A program made the position numbers and the translations under genes. A stretch of DNA of 64,000 nucleotides from Adenophora triphylla var. japonica. Taxonomy: Eukaryota; Streptophyta; Magnoliopsida; Asterales; Campanulaceae. Shown here piece after piece: positions 11,953-25,390 of the stretch (its first letter is position 1; each line of letters opens with the position of its first letter). Location: positions 248,001-312,000 of the forward strand of contig JAFEMH010002084.1 in NCBI GenBank assembly GCA_022495995.1. Direction: 5' to 3'. Below the pieces are notes generated by a model. The model was not told where the DNA came from. It was given only the letters and a program-made list of their open reading frames with translations, and did no database searches.

Positions 11953-12801
11953 CATTAAATGATCCTCACCTACCAACCTCTTTCCGATTCTACCCTTCTA
12001 ACGGCATCTTTAGTTCTTCTCTTCCTTTCTCTCAAAAGTATATATAGAAGACTTTGCTGCATTGAAGAGGGTTGGTGATTGCATTGAAGAAGAGTGTGCT
12101 TGAAGCATTGATTGTGTTCAAGTCTTCAAATCCATAAAATCATTAGACTTTATTAGGGATATACACTCGTGCACATCTCAATCAACCTTGTAAGCATTCT
12201 CCAACAAGACAATCATTAGAATGCATTGATTGAGATTCACACACACACCTGAGTGAGATAAGTCTAACTTGCCACTCAAAAACACCTGGTCAGTTCTTCA
12301 TTTAAAGATCCATCAGTAGATCCTTGTTTTTAGTCCTTGTAACCGGCAAGGCCGCACTTGTAATAGACTAGGACATACTGATAGTAAACTTTTCTCAAAA
12401 TCCAAGATCTGACCAATCTTGGTAGAGGACGTAGCAGCATTCACGCTGTGAACCTCTCCAAATACTGTGTCCTTGTCTTTACTTTATTTTCATCTTGCCG
12501 GTTCTCACGGCAACAAATCGAATGGATTTATCTCTGGTTGAATCACTTAAGTATTTCCCTAAACCAAACAAGTTGCTCTGCATATATGATTCATATAAAT
12601 ACTTTGTGTTTAAAATCAAGCTCTAAACAATTTCTTGCTGATTTTGTGTGAGTTCAAACTTAGTCACTAATATTCCGCTGTGCTTACTGATTATCTTACA
12701 ACTTTCTGATCAGTGACTATGACCATTAAGGTATTTTAATTAAAATTGTCAAAAGGCTATTCACCCCCTCTAGCCTATTTCCTCGCCTATTGGGCCTAAC
12801 A
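11953..12801 (+). repeat. L2 5' LTR, distal part
   Basis: This matches 24,113-24,963 of the intact 3' LTR. It starts at the second copy of the L3 target duplication and ends CCTAACA just before the primer-binding site. A TATA box at about 12,039-12,047 suggests transcription starts near 12,070. The proximal part of this LTR is 2,744-3,225. Confidence 0.92.
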
Positions 12802-12869
12802 ATTGGTATCGAGCTTGACATTTTTGAAAGAAATTTCCAAGCCTCACAAATGCCTTGATTGCCGATACC

Positions 12870-15400
12870 ATGGCGGGAAAAATTATGCGTACGTTTAACA
12901 TCACTACCATACCGATGTTGAACATCAACGAGTTTGGTGTTTGGAAATCCCGAATGATAAAGTACATGAACTCCATAGATGAACGATTAATGAAAGTAGT
13001 GGAAGGTGGACCGATTACTCCCTTGAAAGTTCAAACCACCTACAAACCAATACCTTCCACTCCCCTAATCTGCGCATGCGACGCCGACGATGAACAACAA
13101 ACAGATGTTCAAGTTACGGAAACTCGATTGAAAACCAAGAGATGAATGGACCGACGAAGACAAGTTAACCTATGCTCTTGATGGGAAAGCCACCACATTA
13201 TCTCTTGTGGCTTAGACGACAAACAAGACAAGCTCATTGACTTGTGTTACACGGCACAAGAATGCTGGAACAAGCTCCTTGAATACTTCGAAGGAGATGC
13301 ACGTACCAAGGACAACAGGCTTTATGATGCTATTGCCGAGTTCGAATCCTTCAAAAAATCGATGGCGAATCACTCGTAACAAAGATATGATCGATTCTGC
13401 GAGGTAAGTAATCTTTGTGCTTCTCTTGGTAAAGTATATACTATGAAAGATCCGAATATACGATTTCTAAGTGCTTTAGGAAGTATATATCATACTAAGG
13501 TTAATGTTCTTAGAGAAGCTAGAGATTTAAATACCACTTCTATTCAAAATATTGTGTCTAGTCTATTTTTGTATGAGAGAGAACTACAAAAACTTAATAT
13601 TCTCGACAAAAACTTCAAATGCATGTCTCTCTCAAAGACAGACTCGGATATCTCAAATGCCTACTCCTTATCCTCCTACCGATCAATGCCAAAGCCCTTG
13701 GCGTAGCAAAATCCTTCAAAGTCCTCTGAGCCTCTTATGGAAGAAGAGGAATTTGCCGCATTTGCCGAAACTACCGAAAGTTCAAAAACTTCAAGAAAAT
13801 GCAAAAAGACAAAGAAACCAAATCAAAATAAACCATTTACTACTCCCTTCCATAGAACCACCAAAGAACCATAAGCCTTCTACCAAAGATCACGATGGAA
13901 AGAACAAAGAAAGGAGACTTGGTATGCTTTAATCAAGCCGAAAACCTGGACATTTCGCATCTAAATGTCCCCAACCAAAATATGAATATGTCAAGAAATC
14001 GGTAAACCAAAGACATCCAAAGTCCGAAGCTATGTTGCGGATGACAAGACTTGAGAAAGCTATGCCGGTCTCACGGTGTGAAGCCGGCTCGAGAAGGTGA
14101 AGGCGGCTATTGGGATGACAATGAAGATGCTGATATAAGCTTTGTTGCCCTGGATGCCGATGATGAAATAGCACTAGATTTACCTACTCCTATTCACCGG
14201 AATGCTTCTCCTCCAAGAACACCATCAAGGAGAGAAAGACCAGCAAGACATTCATTCCAAGAAGTCAAAGTCAATGCAGTCAATCCTTATGGTTTCAAGG
14301 TCATTCAAGTTGGAACCTCACTTTATGGACAGTGTGGACCCATTGCCTCCCATGCAACCGAACCAAGTCCTCCACAATCCTCTGAAAAGAAGCTATCCTT
14401 TACCAAACTTCCAAGTATTTCAAGAAATCTTGCCAAACCCATTTCATCCCTACCCAACTTCTCTCCTGAACCAAAAGATCACTCAGCCAAAAGAAACACC
14501 ACTGACCCTCTTCCTGAGATATCTAAGGCTGAGATGATAGAGACCATGGATGAACTTTTTGTTGATTATGAAAAGTTGAGTAGTGTTCATGAAATATTGA
14601 TCGTTGATTTCGCTTAGTCTCTCGCCGAAAGAGAATCACTCAAAGCCGAACTTGATTCTTTGAAAACAAAGCCGAGTGAATTCGATCGACTTCAAACCGA
14701 AAACCCGGATCTCAAAAGCGTGAGCAAAAGTACACATAGCACGATTAAAGATTTAGCTCAAAGAAATGATTCTCTTATGAAAACCATTGAAATCTTTTCT
14801 AAACCTAACGCCGCTAAAATGGCAATTAATGCAAGCCAAGCTTCTCCTAAAAATGATCAACATGGGATAGGATTTGAAACTAGAAGCGAAGTGTACTAAT
14901 GTCTCTGTGAATCGAGAAAAAAGGATAAGAAGGCCGAGAACAACTCGATTAACCCATTGCATACGGATACTAAGCTAAAATATAATCTTTGTATCAATGA
15001 AGTATCCTCACTACAAGGAAATGGAGAAAGTCAGTACGTACAAAAGGAAATTAAGATTGCTGAAAATGATTCTCGGATGAAGATATTAAAAGTAAATGCA
15101 TCAAAGAAAGCCGGTATTGCCAATCTTGATTCAATGCCAATGATCGGTCTCCCCAAAGGTGACTCGGCAAAGGCAAGCGAAGGCAAGAAGGGCGAAAACC
15201 AACACTTATAAAGACCCTAAGTTCGTGCTGCTTGATTCTTCTAAGCCTAATGATGCAATGACTAAATCTAGTGGTGTCTTGCCGACTACTCAGTCAATCA
15301 GCAAAGTGAAATGTGAAAATTGTTTGGATTATGGTCATCATGCTCATGAATGCCTCTTGAAAAGCCTCTCAGGACCCACAGTGGCAAATGCCTCCTAGTG
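12870..15400 (+). pseudogene. L2 Gag region, frame-broken
   Basis: From an ATG at 12,870 the frame reads MAGKIMRTFNITTIPML, then EFGVWKSRMIKYMNSID, like the start of Copia Gag (UBN2/DUF4219-type). It stops at about 13,145 and continues in other frames (IRFLSALGSIYHTKVNVL, then ELQKLNILDKNF near 13,450-13,620). A zinc-knuckle-like segment sits near 13,930-13,970. A second knuckle, CENCLDYGHHAHEC (CX2CX4HX4C), is at about 15,312-15,353. Several stops and frame changes prevent a single product. Some of them may be sequencing errors rather than true decay. Confidence 0.7.
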
Positions 15401-15499
15401 GCGGCCGGATATAGGCACTTGAGAGGAACTAACCTCTTGGACCCGGTGAATAAGGGGGACCATAAGCATGTTTTACTTGCGGGAATGCTTTATGGCCTC

Positions 15500-18400
15500 G
15501 GCGATGCCATCAAAGATGTATGGATTTTGGATAGTGGTACATTCGAGACACATGGTGGCCGTCTTGATCTCCTTGCGATATTGCGATGCATCGGGTCCTC
15601 ACTGTAGTTTTTGGTGACAATGGTAGAGGTAAAATAATTGGATGTGGTACCATCATTAGAGGTGCGATTCTTGTACAGAAGGTCTCTTTGGTGGATCGAC
15701 TCAAACATAACCTTCTCTCCATATCACAATTCTGTGATAGAGGAATGCAATGTATCTTCACTACTTCAAGTTGCTACATAAAAGATATTGCCTCGAATGA
15801 AACTCTTCTCACTTGCCAAAGAAAAGGTAACATTTATGCGGTAGACTTAGGTGCTATTGCGGGTGTTACTAATATTTGTTTTGTAGCTAAGAACATCGGT
15901 GAGAACTCGTGGCTATGGCATAAGAGACTCGATCACTTAAACTTCAAATCAATATCCAAGCTTGCCGGTTCCGGATTGGCAAGTGGTCTTCCAAAAGTGT
16001 CTGCTGATCATGGAAAGAAGTGCGAGCTTGCCGGTTGGGAAAACAACACAAATCCTCTTTTGAGACCAAGCCACGCATGTCAACTTCTAGGTGCCTACAA
16101 ATGTTACACATGGATCTATTTGGCCCCACAACCACGGCCGGCCTTGGGGAAGTAGATATATCCACAGTCGTAGTAGATGATTATTCTCGATATACTTGGG
16201 TGGAAGCTTTCGGCAATAAAGATGACACGTATCTTTGTTGCCACCAAGTTATTGATTTGCTGCAGACTCGGAAGGAGAAGCGATATCGTCGGCATGAGAT
16301 CGAACAATGGGCCCGAATTTACAAATAACGGTATTGCTCGATATTGTGACGATCATGGTATAGACCATAATTTCTCTGCTTCTTTGGTACACCTCAACAA
16401 AATGGTGTAGTTGAGAGAAAGAATAGGACGCTTATTGAAGCCGGTAAGACCATGATTTACGAAGCCGAGTAGAAATATTTACGGGCGAAGCCATTCATAC
16501 CGCTTTGCTTCACTCAGAACAGATCTCTCATCAACAAATTCCATAATAAGACTCCTTATGAACTCTGGAGAGGCCGAGTACCAAATATTGGATTCTTCAA
16601 AATCTTTGGGTGCAAATGTTATGTGCTTTACAACGGAAGAGAGCACCGAGGTAAATTTGATGAAAAAGCTGATGAAGGCATTTTTGTCGGCTACTCAAAA
16701 CACGATAAGGCCTTTCGAGTTTTCAATAAGAAACTTTTGAAAATTGTTGAATCTGTTCATGTAACTTTTGATGAATTTGATTTGTTAGAGTCTGACCAGA
16801 CTCCAAATAGTGCTAACCAATCTAGTGGTTTTGAGACAGGTGAATCTAGTAATTCTAATCAATCTGCGAGATAATGCGCAAGATCCTTTTGTTGTTGCGG
16901 AAGATCCGGCGGACATCTTTCCATCCTCGGCGAAATCGTCCTGGCGATAATCCTCCAGGCGTCTCTGGCGATAGCCATTACGCGACCCTTCTCATCTGTA
17001 CCAATGAATCCTAGCCCAAATCCAATCTCTGTAATTCATCCTCCTATACCAAATATTCCTCGATCAAATTCCAAATCCACTCAAAGTCCAAACCACTACT
17101 ATCTCTCCTATTCCTTTAAATTTATCATCTTCCAAATCTGTGCTGATTACGAACCTCCTCTAGAATCCTTAAGACAAGAATCGGTAAGACAAGACCTTTC
17201 GAGAGAAGTTAGACCTCATCGTGACCATCCTCTTGAAAATGTCATTGGTGATATTTTTGGACCCGAGTGACCGAGAAATCGAACAAAGGATTTTGATGAG
17301 AATCTCTTTTCTTCGGCTATGGTGTACGATATTGAGCCTCGGAAGGCGAAGAAGCCCTTGCGATCAAGTTTGGGTGGAAGCTATGCAAGAAGAGTTGAAT
17401 CGAGTTTGAAAGATGTAAAGTGCAGGAGCTGATGCAGAGACCTTCCTCTCGGCAAGTCATTGGAACAGAAATGGGTATTCGAAATAAGTTGGATGAATCG
17501 GGAAAGATTACAAGAAACAAAGCAAGATTAGTGGCGAAAGGATACCGTCAAGAGGAAGGGATTGATTATGATCAAACTTTCGCACCGGTAGCAAGATTAG
17601 AAGCGATAAGGCTTGTTTCTTGCCTATCTTTGCCTTCAAAGAATTCAAGCTATATCAAATGGACGTGAAAAGCGCATTCCTAAATGGTGAACTTCAAGAA
17701 GCTGGTCTACGTTGAACAACCGCCGGAGCTTTGAAGATCCTAAGAAACCAAATCATGTCTACCGATTGAAGAAAGCTCTCTATGGCTTGAAGCAAGCTCC
17801 TAGGGCACTGTACGAAACCTGTCCAAATTTCTACTCGGTGATGGCGTGGGATTTACAAGAGGAAAGATCGATACAACTCTATTTGTTACCAAGCACAAGG
17901 GTCATTCATTGTTTGTTCAAATATATGTGGACGACATCATCTTCGGTTCCACAAATGAAGCTCTATGCAAAAGATTTGAAAAGCTCATGCAAAGCAAGTT
18001 CGAAATGAGTATGATGGGTGAGCTTACCTATTTCCTTGGTCTACAAGTAAAAGCAAACCAATGAAGGAATTTTTATACATCAAGCCAAATACACCAAGGA
18101 ACTAATCAAGAAATTTGGTTTTGATAATGCTCATCCTCAAAGCACTCCAATGGCGACAAATGTGCATCTTGACAAAGACGAATCCGGCAAGAAAGTGGAC
18201 ATGACTCTTTACGAGAGGAATGATTGGTTCACTGCTCTATCTAACGGCCCGGCCAGGATATTATGTTTCTTTGTTTGTGTCTGCGCCGATTTCAAGCCGA
18301 TCCTAGAGAATCCCATCGCAAGCCGTGAAAAGAATTATCAAATATCTAAGTGGCCTTTGCTAACAGCAGTGCATGGTATGCCGGAGATTCTTCATTCAAT

Positions 18401-18830
18401 CTTATCGGTTACTCGGAATCTTGACTATGCGGCTTCTTGCCGAGTAACAAGGAAGAGCACCGAGTGGAACTTGCCGGTTTCTTGGTGAGAGGCTAGTTTC
18501 TTGGTCATGCAAAAGCAAACGGCAACCTCAACTTCCACAAGCGAGGCGGAATACATTCTTTGCAGGTAGGCTCTTTGCTCTCGGATTCTATGGATGAAGC
18601 AACAATTAGTAGACTATGAGATTCCTCCTCAAGTACGCGATCTCTTGTGACAATCGATCTGCCATCTCCGTCTCAAATAATCCGATAATGCACTCCAAAA
18701 CAAAGCACATTGACATAAAATACCATTTCTTGAAAGATCATGTTGAGAAAGGCAACGTTGTCTTCTTTGAAAGTTCATGCTTGACTTTCGGAGAGTGATA
18801 TCTTGACAAAGCCTCTTGATCGAAGAGATT
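15500..18830 (+). pseudogene. L2 Pol region: protease, integrase, reverse transcriptase, RNase H
   Basis: Copia-order domains can be followed through several frames. The protease motif WILDSG lies near 15,520. The pre-integrase domain (SWLWHKRLDHLNFKSISKL) is near 15,908-15,965. The integrase core follows (LHMDLFGPT, DDYSRYTWVEAF, then RSNNGPEF where RSDNGPEF is usual, then NGVVERKNRTL) at about 16,100-16,430. Reverse transcriptase has [27 protein letters not shown] and the catalytic YVDD at 17,924-17,935. An RNase H tail carries SKTKHIDIKYHFLKDHV near 18,690-18,750. At least six frame changes or stops break it, so no enzyme could be made from this copy as read. Confidence 0.85.
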
Positions 18831-19519
18831 TGAATTCCTTAGGAGTGGTGGGTGTTATTGGTTATTACGGTTGATGCTTACATCTTCTTTGAGATCGCTA
18901 TGCCTGCGATGCGTCCTTCTTTGGCGATTGATATTTACGCCGATTGCTTGCCGATGCTCTTTTCTGGCGATATTCTAAGTAGTGGTTGCCGGCTATCTAT
19001 GTCTCCCATCGTGAAGCTTCCCTTTAAATGTAAAAGTGAGTTCCTGTCGGACCTATCAAATCAAGGACGGGTTGGTCACACCCCTCTCTGACACGTGTGT
19101 GTACCGCCATTTCCGAAAATTGTGTCAAATGATTTATTCCAATTAATTTTGTGATAAATCTCAGGTAAACTGTATCATTTTAAATCTTAAACAGTTATGT
19201 TAATCCTTCTTAACTGCTCAAATTCGGCGCTTTAAATGGGCTAACTGCCGCACGTATTTCAATGAAAATGAGCAGTTTTCGTCTTTTGAAAACCCTTTTC
19301 AAATAAACCGTTCCCTCCAAACTCCATAACATATTTAAGCAAAGCTACTCTTTCAAAAACCTTTTCACATTCTCATCAAAATTCTATCTTGCTATCTCGA
19401 GTCTCCATATCTCAAACTTCTTCTTTGAATCCGTAAGTCTATTTTAATATCTCAAATATCGATTCTAACCTTGGTTTTATTGTGTTTGAGTTTGTTTGAT
19501 TGTTGAGTTTTGCGAAATC

Positions 19520-22500
19520 ATGAGTAATGAAAAGGATATCTATGGAGGTTACATAGACTCAAGCTTCTTCGATGATCTTTGTTGACGGACAATTTCTCGA
19601 GAGATCTCTTATCGGATGCTTACTGTTCTTCCCTTTCGACTCCTTCGATAATTTTGGAGTTTATATTGATTCCGTCGAGAGAGTTCTTCGCAAATTACGT
19701 CGTTGAATATTCCGATGAAGATGATCCAGAATCCTTCTCTGCCATTTCTTCTCTTTTGTTTACGGTGTTCCAATCTCTGTCACCCCTGAAAGTATATCCT
19801 CCATTTTTCCAACCCTAGGAAATTACGGCCCTAACTCTATGGATGCTTCGGATCTGGATGAAGCACGGACTCTTATTAGAGGTGCTAATGCCGGACCGAG
19901 ACTCGGTGGAGACAAGCATTTTAAGGTTGATTATGTTAGGAGATTCTTCGCTTTGATAGAAATTATTGACAGATGTCTAATTTGCCGATCGGCTCGCATA
20001 GCCATATTGCGATCTCCAGTTTGAGGCATTATTTGCAATAGTGCTAAGGATAAATTTCAAGCTGGTGTGGATTCATTTTTAGAGTGATTGCACAAGCGGC
20101 CGGGAAGTATGCTTTGGCGATAGGCAAAAGGTAAGGATTTCCCCGGCAAAGGATGTCACTATTGGTTCTTTGGCGGGATAATCGAGAGGTAACCTGTTTG
20201 TAGTTCTTGCGACCCCAATGCTACCGGCATATCCAAACTCAAGTTGAAGCACCACGGTGAAGGTGATTGGAAAAGGATTAGCGTAGCGATCTGTTTGGTG
20301 GAGCCCTGTTCACGCTAATAGAGTTCTTTGCTCCTGGCGAGAGTTCAACTCTTGCTCTGGCTGTGAGAAAGAGAAGAAGAAGAAATCAAAGAAACCATCC
20401 CTAGCCCCTGCTAGTTCAAAGCCTTCAGTTATCTCAGCCCCTGCTTCCTCATCCACTTTATTCTTTGTTGGCCTGTTACAAGAGCTAAGAAATCGACCTC
20501 CATTCTGTTGCCCCATCCTCTGCTTGAACCTAAGAAAAGAACCGTGCACTGCATCTTACGCCCAAACCATCCAAGAAATCAAAATGCGTATACGCAAAGC
20601 TCCAGAATCCTTTGCTATTCCTCCTTCGATCCTAGAGTCGAAAAACGTTGTTTCTTGAACCCGTTCTTGATGAGGCATCTCTTCTCCCCAAACCAATTTT
20701 CGAAAGGTCACTAAAACACCGAGGAAATTAATCAAGAAATTTACGAAAGAAGAAGAATGATTGAGCAAGATTTGAGGAGGAGGATTCCATTCTGACCCCT
20801 TTTATTATCTTATCCTAACCTTCCGGATATACGGCCACTTGCCTCATCCAGGAGTAGCCATTGAAGCGAGGACCGAAAATGTGCTCCTATCAAGAACCCC
20901 ACCTTCCACATCTATTTCAATAACCCTTGGTCCATGATCAACAAGATTGCTCCAAGCAAGCGGGTATTTCCTATTGACCATCTCCGGCCATTCATTAGAA
21001 GGCTTCTTCGGTTTCATGAAGAACGAAAGATCGTGCTGTTTGGACTATTGAGACTATGTTGATAGGGCAAGGCTGGACTTGAATGAGACTTTTCTTTGAG
21101 AAGTTTCCTCCACTCTCCAAATATCAAAATTTCGGCAAGAGTGTGTTGATGCTTTGAATTTCAATCGATATTTTGATCTTACGCCTCTCCTCTGGAATCA
21201 AGTCTATCTTTTTCGGGATCGGATTAGGCAAGATCGATGGTCATCTCTGTTTGGATTGCATATGCCTCTGTCTACAAAACTCGGTTTGATTTTGAAGAAA
21301 ATGATCCCTATCGGCTAGGAAGAGTGAAAATGATGAAGATTGGGGATTCAAGTATTACGATCTTTGAGACTCTGACCGGAGGTGCTCTTGCCACTCAGTT
21401 TATTGACAATGTTTTGAAGATGACTCAGGAGCTCATTACTTATTCTGAAGAAGCATTGAAAAGAAAAGTAGATAGTGCTTCTGATATGAATGCTGATTCA
21501 AGCAAGGCTGATAAAGTTCCTCCTGCTGATTCCTCAAGTGACACTATTGAATCCAGCAGAACTATCTCTGATGATGACCAACAGTTTATCAGCACTGTGC
21601 TTCTGAAAAATACTCCTACATCTGATGCTCACTCCAGCCCATCTGCTAACCTTGATCAATCTGCACCTATAGTGGTTACAGGAGGAGTCTTTCTTAATTC
21701 TGATCAAGCTCCCATCTTCTTTGATGTTCCTGCTGAACCATTTCAAGAGGTTGTTGAGTTGGGAGGAGGAGCTACCTCAGACACTGACATTGCTGCTGAT
21801 CTTCAAACTCAGGAAGTTGATAATGCCTTCTCTGCAATCGTTGTCTACGACCCTGTTCAGGCACTTATTCATCAAGCTGCTGCTGATCTCTTGACCAATG
21901 ATGACTCTCTTCTTGTTGCTGATGAAGACAGTCCTGATGAAATAGACCCAGAAGATTATGATGAGATCCCTGATGATGCTGAAGAAGATACCTCACCTCC
22001 ATCTTGGTACAACTCTCTTTCTGATGACTGTAGGTTGATGATGTGCTCAAATTGGTATACCACCATCAAGTCCATTCCAAAGGACTCTTCTGGTAATCCC
22101 CTATTCCCTCCTCATCAGAAACTCAAATGGAGATCTGGTACAAGGTTAGTGAAGAATTCCTTCAAAAATTCTGTTCCTACTGAGGGTTCTACCAAAGACG
22201 CCTCCTATTCTGCTGAAATGGAACAAGGATATCAAGCATGGCAAGAAGAAAACTCCTGCTGTTTCTCATGCCAAAGTCAAATCTCTCCCTCCAGCTACCA
22301 ACCAACCTGGCTCATTAAAAATTCGAGGTGAGATCTGTCCTACTGGTGAATCTCCAATTGAAGTTTGCATTTATTCTGGTGGAATGATGAGCAGGCGCTT
22401 AGTGATTAATGATCTTGTGGTTGAAACTCTTGACTATTCTCCTTATTCTGCTGTTGGTGTTTGGAAGATGGTGTATCAGCATGCCCTAGCCATAACCTTA

Positions 22501-23394
22501 CCACTCTATGCTTCCAGACCATTTCAGCAAGATCATTCTGTGGACACTGGCAGAATTCTAAGTCTTGGTATCATGCGAGATCTGCTGAACGGAAGGGCAT
22601 TTCTGAATTTTATGCTTGCCTGCAAGTTGTCCTTGGAGAATAATGGTCAAATGTTTGCTGATCTTCCCATTATAATTCATCCAGATTTCCCTCTCCTTCT
22701 TGATCCCCCTGTTCCAAGATCTGCTGATGCTTCATTGATTGTCAGCACAGTCATTCCTTCTACCTTCCTGGTACCCTATGATCCTCCACCTGTTTACACT
22801 CTGTTTGGCTACTTTGCTAATGAGCATGGTCATCTTTCTGAAGCCTACAAACCCGCGCTTAGAGGTGACATTGGTGATTTGGGGATGTTTTTCCGAAGTG
22901 AAATTGAAGAAGTTAAGGATTTGTTGCTTAAGACCACTCAGGAGGAGGAGTTAGCAAACAGAATCGCATCCAAAGTCTCAGCCAAAGTTTCTGCATCTAT
23001 TTCCCATGCCCTCAGCAGACCTCAGACCTCATCTCTCAGTAATCTTAGTGCTGCTGATTTTGATCGGCTCAGTGATCTCCTAGACAGCTCCACCCAGGTT
23101 CAGAAAGTGGTGCTTGATGTTAACTTGAATCAAGATCGCACCATCAAGGAGTTGGAGCTAAAGCTTGAAGCTGCTGGAAGAAGGATTCTTTGTGTTGAAG
23201 CCGAGCTTCTTTGAAGCTAACTTTGAAAGATTGCCAAGCTTGAAGGGAAAAATGAAGTGCTAGTGGAGCGTTACAAGGCTAGCAAGAAGAGGAAAGCTGA
23301 AAAGGCTGAAGCCAAGAAGCAGAAAAGGTCCAAGCCTGTTGCTGATTCCTCCACTACTGCTGATGCTGATCCTGCTGATCCTGCTGATCCTTGA
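19520..23394 (+). pseudogene. L2 extra ORF region downstream of RNase H (function unknown)
   Basis: About 3.9 kb of coding-like sequence lies between RNase H and the 3' LTR, on the same strand as pol. It appears to start at ATG 19,520 but is frame-broken up to 21,236. Two long open frames follow, 21,237-22,331 and 22,384-23,214. Homologous reading continues across both joins: a frame change near 22,240 links the first to the second, and the frame from 23,230 runs to a stop at 23,392-23,394. The product is Ser/Asp/Ala-rich and acidic in the middle. It has a likely coiled coil near the C-terminus (about 23,100-23,200) and ends in a Lys/Arg/Ala-rich nuclear-signal-like tail. Sirevirus-type Copia elements carry env-like ORFs in this place, but I see no signal peptide or clear membrane segment, so no function is assigned. 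Confidence 0.6.
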
Positions 23395-23620
23395 CTGTCT
23401 CGTAACCAATGATATAGATATCCTCGTGAAGCCCCAAAAACAAACTTTCTTTTTCTAACAATTTGGTTTTTGACTTTATGGTTTTTGCTTAATATCTATC
23501 TAACTCTTCTGCAGGAACTTTATTAGTTATCTTTTCAGTTATCACTTATCTTTTATCTATTTATATCCTTTTAAGTGATTCTGTTTAAAAGTGATTGGCC
23601 TTAAGCAATTAGGAGGAGAT

Positions 23621-24963
23621 TGTTGGGTCAAAATATATGTGGACTCAGAATTGCTTAATCCCAATCACATAGCTAGTTAGAGACCCCTAATTTAATTAGA
23701 TTTTATTTTTGGATCTCTTGCGATGCCCTCCCAGTTAATTCGGCATGTTACGCGTGCTACTATCCCGCTCGGTGGGATCCGCACTCGGTAATCGGCGGGA
23801 GTTAACACTTTTCGGCAACATACTTCGACGAGATAGGTGACTTAAATTTGGATGACTCCTTTCGTTTGAAATAAAATCTCGATCACAACGGTCACATCTC
23901 TATCTCTTTCATCGTACTTGTTTGCTAAAAGTAGTTATATTTTTCACCGCCAACACCATTACTGCGGTTCTGACACAAGAGCTACTTTTAGCTCTACTTT
24001 GTCCTTTGTCTGCTGCTGCAGGTAACCGGTTGGGACAAAGGGGTTTTTACCCGCTGAACAATAGCAGAAATGTCTTATTCAAATCTCCCGCATTAATTGC
24101 AAAGATATGGCATTAAATGATCCTCACCTACCAACCTCTTTCCGATTCTACCCTTCTAACGGCATCTTTAGTTCTTCTCTTCCTTTCTCTCAAAAGTATA
24201 TATAGAAGACTTTGCTGCATTGAAGAGGGTTGGTGATTGCATTGAAGAAGAGTGTGCTTGAAGCATTGATTGTGTTCAAGTCTTCAAATCCATAAAATTA
24301 TTAGACTTTATTAGGGATATACACTCGTGCACATCTCAATCAACCTTGTAAGCATTCTCCAACAAGACAATCATTAGAATGCATTGATTGAGATTCACAC
24401 ACACACCTGAGTGAGATAAGTCTAACTTGCCACTCAAAAACACCTGGTCAGTTCTTCATTTAAAGATCCATCAGTAGATCCTTGTTTTTAGTCCTTGTAA
24501 CCGGCAAGGCCGCACTTGTAATAGACTAGGACATATCGATAGTAAACTTTTCTCAAAATCCAAGATCTGACCAATCTTGGTAGAGGACGTAGCAGCATTC
24601 ACGCTGTGAACCTCTCCAAATACTGTGTCCTTGTCTTTACTTTATTTTCATCTTGCCAGTCGTTCACAAAGAACAAATCGTAAACGGTTTATCCTGCTGA
24701 ATCATAAGTATTTCCCTAAACCAAACAAGTTGCTCTGCATATATGATTCATATAAATACTTTGTGTTTAAAATCAAGCTCTAAACAATTTCTTGCTAATT
24801 TTGTGTGAGTTCAAACTTAGTCACTAATATTCCGCTATGCTTATTGATTATCTTACAACTTTCTGATCAGTGACTATGACCATTAAGGTATTTTAATTAA
24901 AATTGCAAAAAGGCTATTCACCCCCCCCCCTCTAGCCTATTTCCTCGCCTATTGGGCCTAACA
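23621..24963 (+). repeat. L2 3' LTR (1,343 bp)
   Basis: This is an uninterrupted LTR, TGTTGGG...CCTAACA, preceded by the polypurine tract AGGAGGAGAT (23,611-23,620) and followed by the AGGAA target duplication. It contains a C-run at about 24,920-24,930 and a TATA box near 24,197. Confidence 0.94.
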
Positions 24964-25390
24964 AGGAATTTGATCAATATTGCCTAAATCCTATTATGAG
25001 TAGGAAAAGATTACTTATCCCATATTGGTTAGGAGAAGGAATAGTAATCCCATATCGGTTAGAAAAGGGGAAAAGTGGGTGTGCCTCCCCTATATAAATA
25101 GGCTTTACTAATTAGGTTTTTGATAGAACTTGAGAGAGTTAGCATAGGTTTACAATTTAGAGAGAGAAATTGTACGCTTGTATGCGATTGGTGAGGATAT
25201 TCAAGAGTGTTGAGAGAGGGGGTGTCTCCATTCTTGTAATATCAAGAAATATATAGAAGTTATATTTTGGGTGGAATAGGCTTTTAACCGAACCACGGAA
25301 TATTGTGTGTTTTGTCTTTATTTCGTGTGTGTGTTGTTTGATTTCTCTTGTTGCGGATTTCTTGTATGGGTGAGCGATCCTAACAAGTGG

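Larger units (their letters stand above)
2744..24963 (+). mobile_element. L2: Ty1/Copia element with an extra downstream ORF, inserted in the L1 5' LTR
   Basis: The 3' LTR is 23,621-24,963 (TGTTGGG...CCTAACA). The 5' LTR is 2,744-3,225 plus 11,953-12,801, interrupted by L3. The target duplication AGGAA is at 2,739-2,743 and 24,964-24,968. The primer-binding site at 12,804-12,814 reads TGGTATCGAGC, a one-base-shorter form of the tRNA-Met type. The polypurine tract AGGAGGAGAT lies directly before the 3' LTR. Domain order is gag, protease, integrase, reverse transcriptase, RNase H (Copia order), then a long extra ORF region. A TATA box (GTATATATAGAAG) lies in each LTR near 12,039 and 24,197. The pol frame is broken repeatedly. 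Confidence 0.93.
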
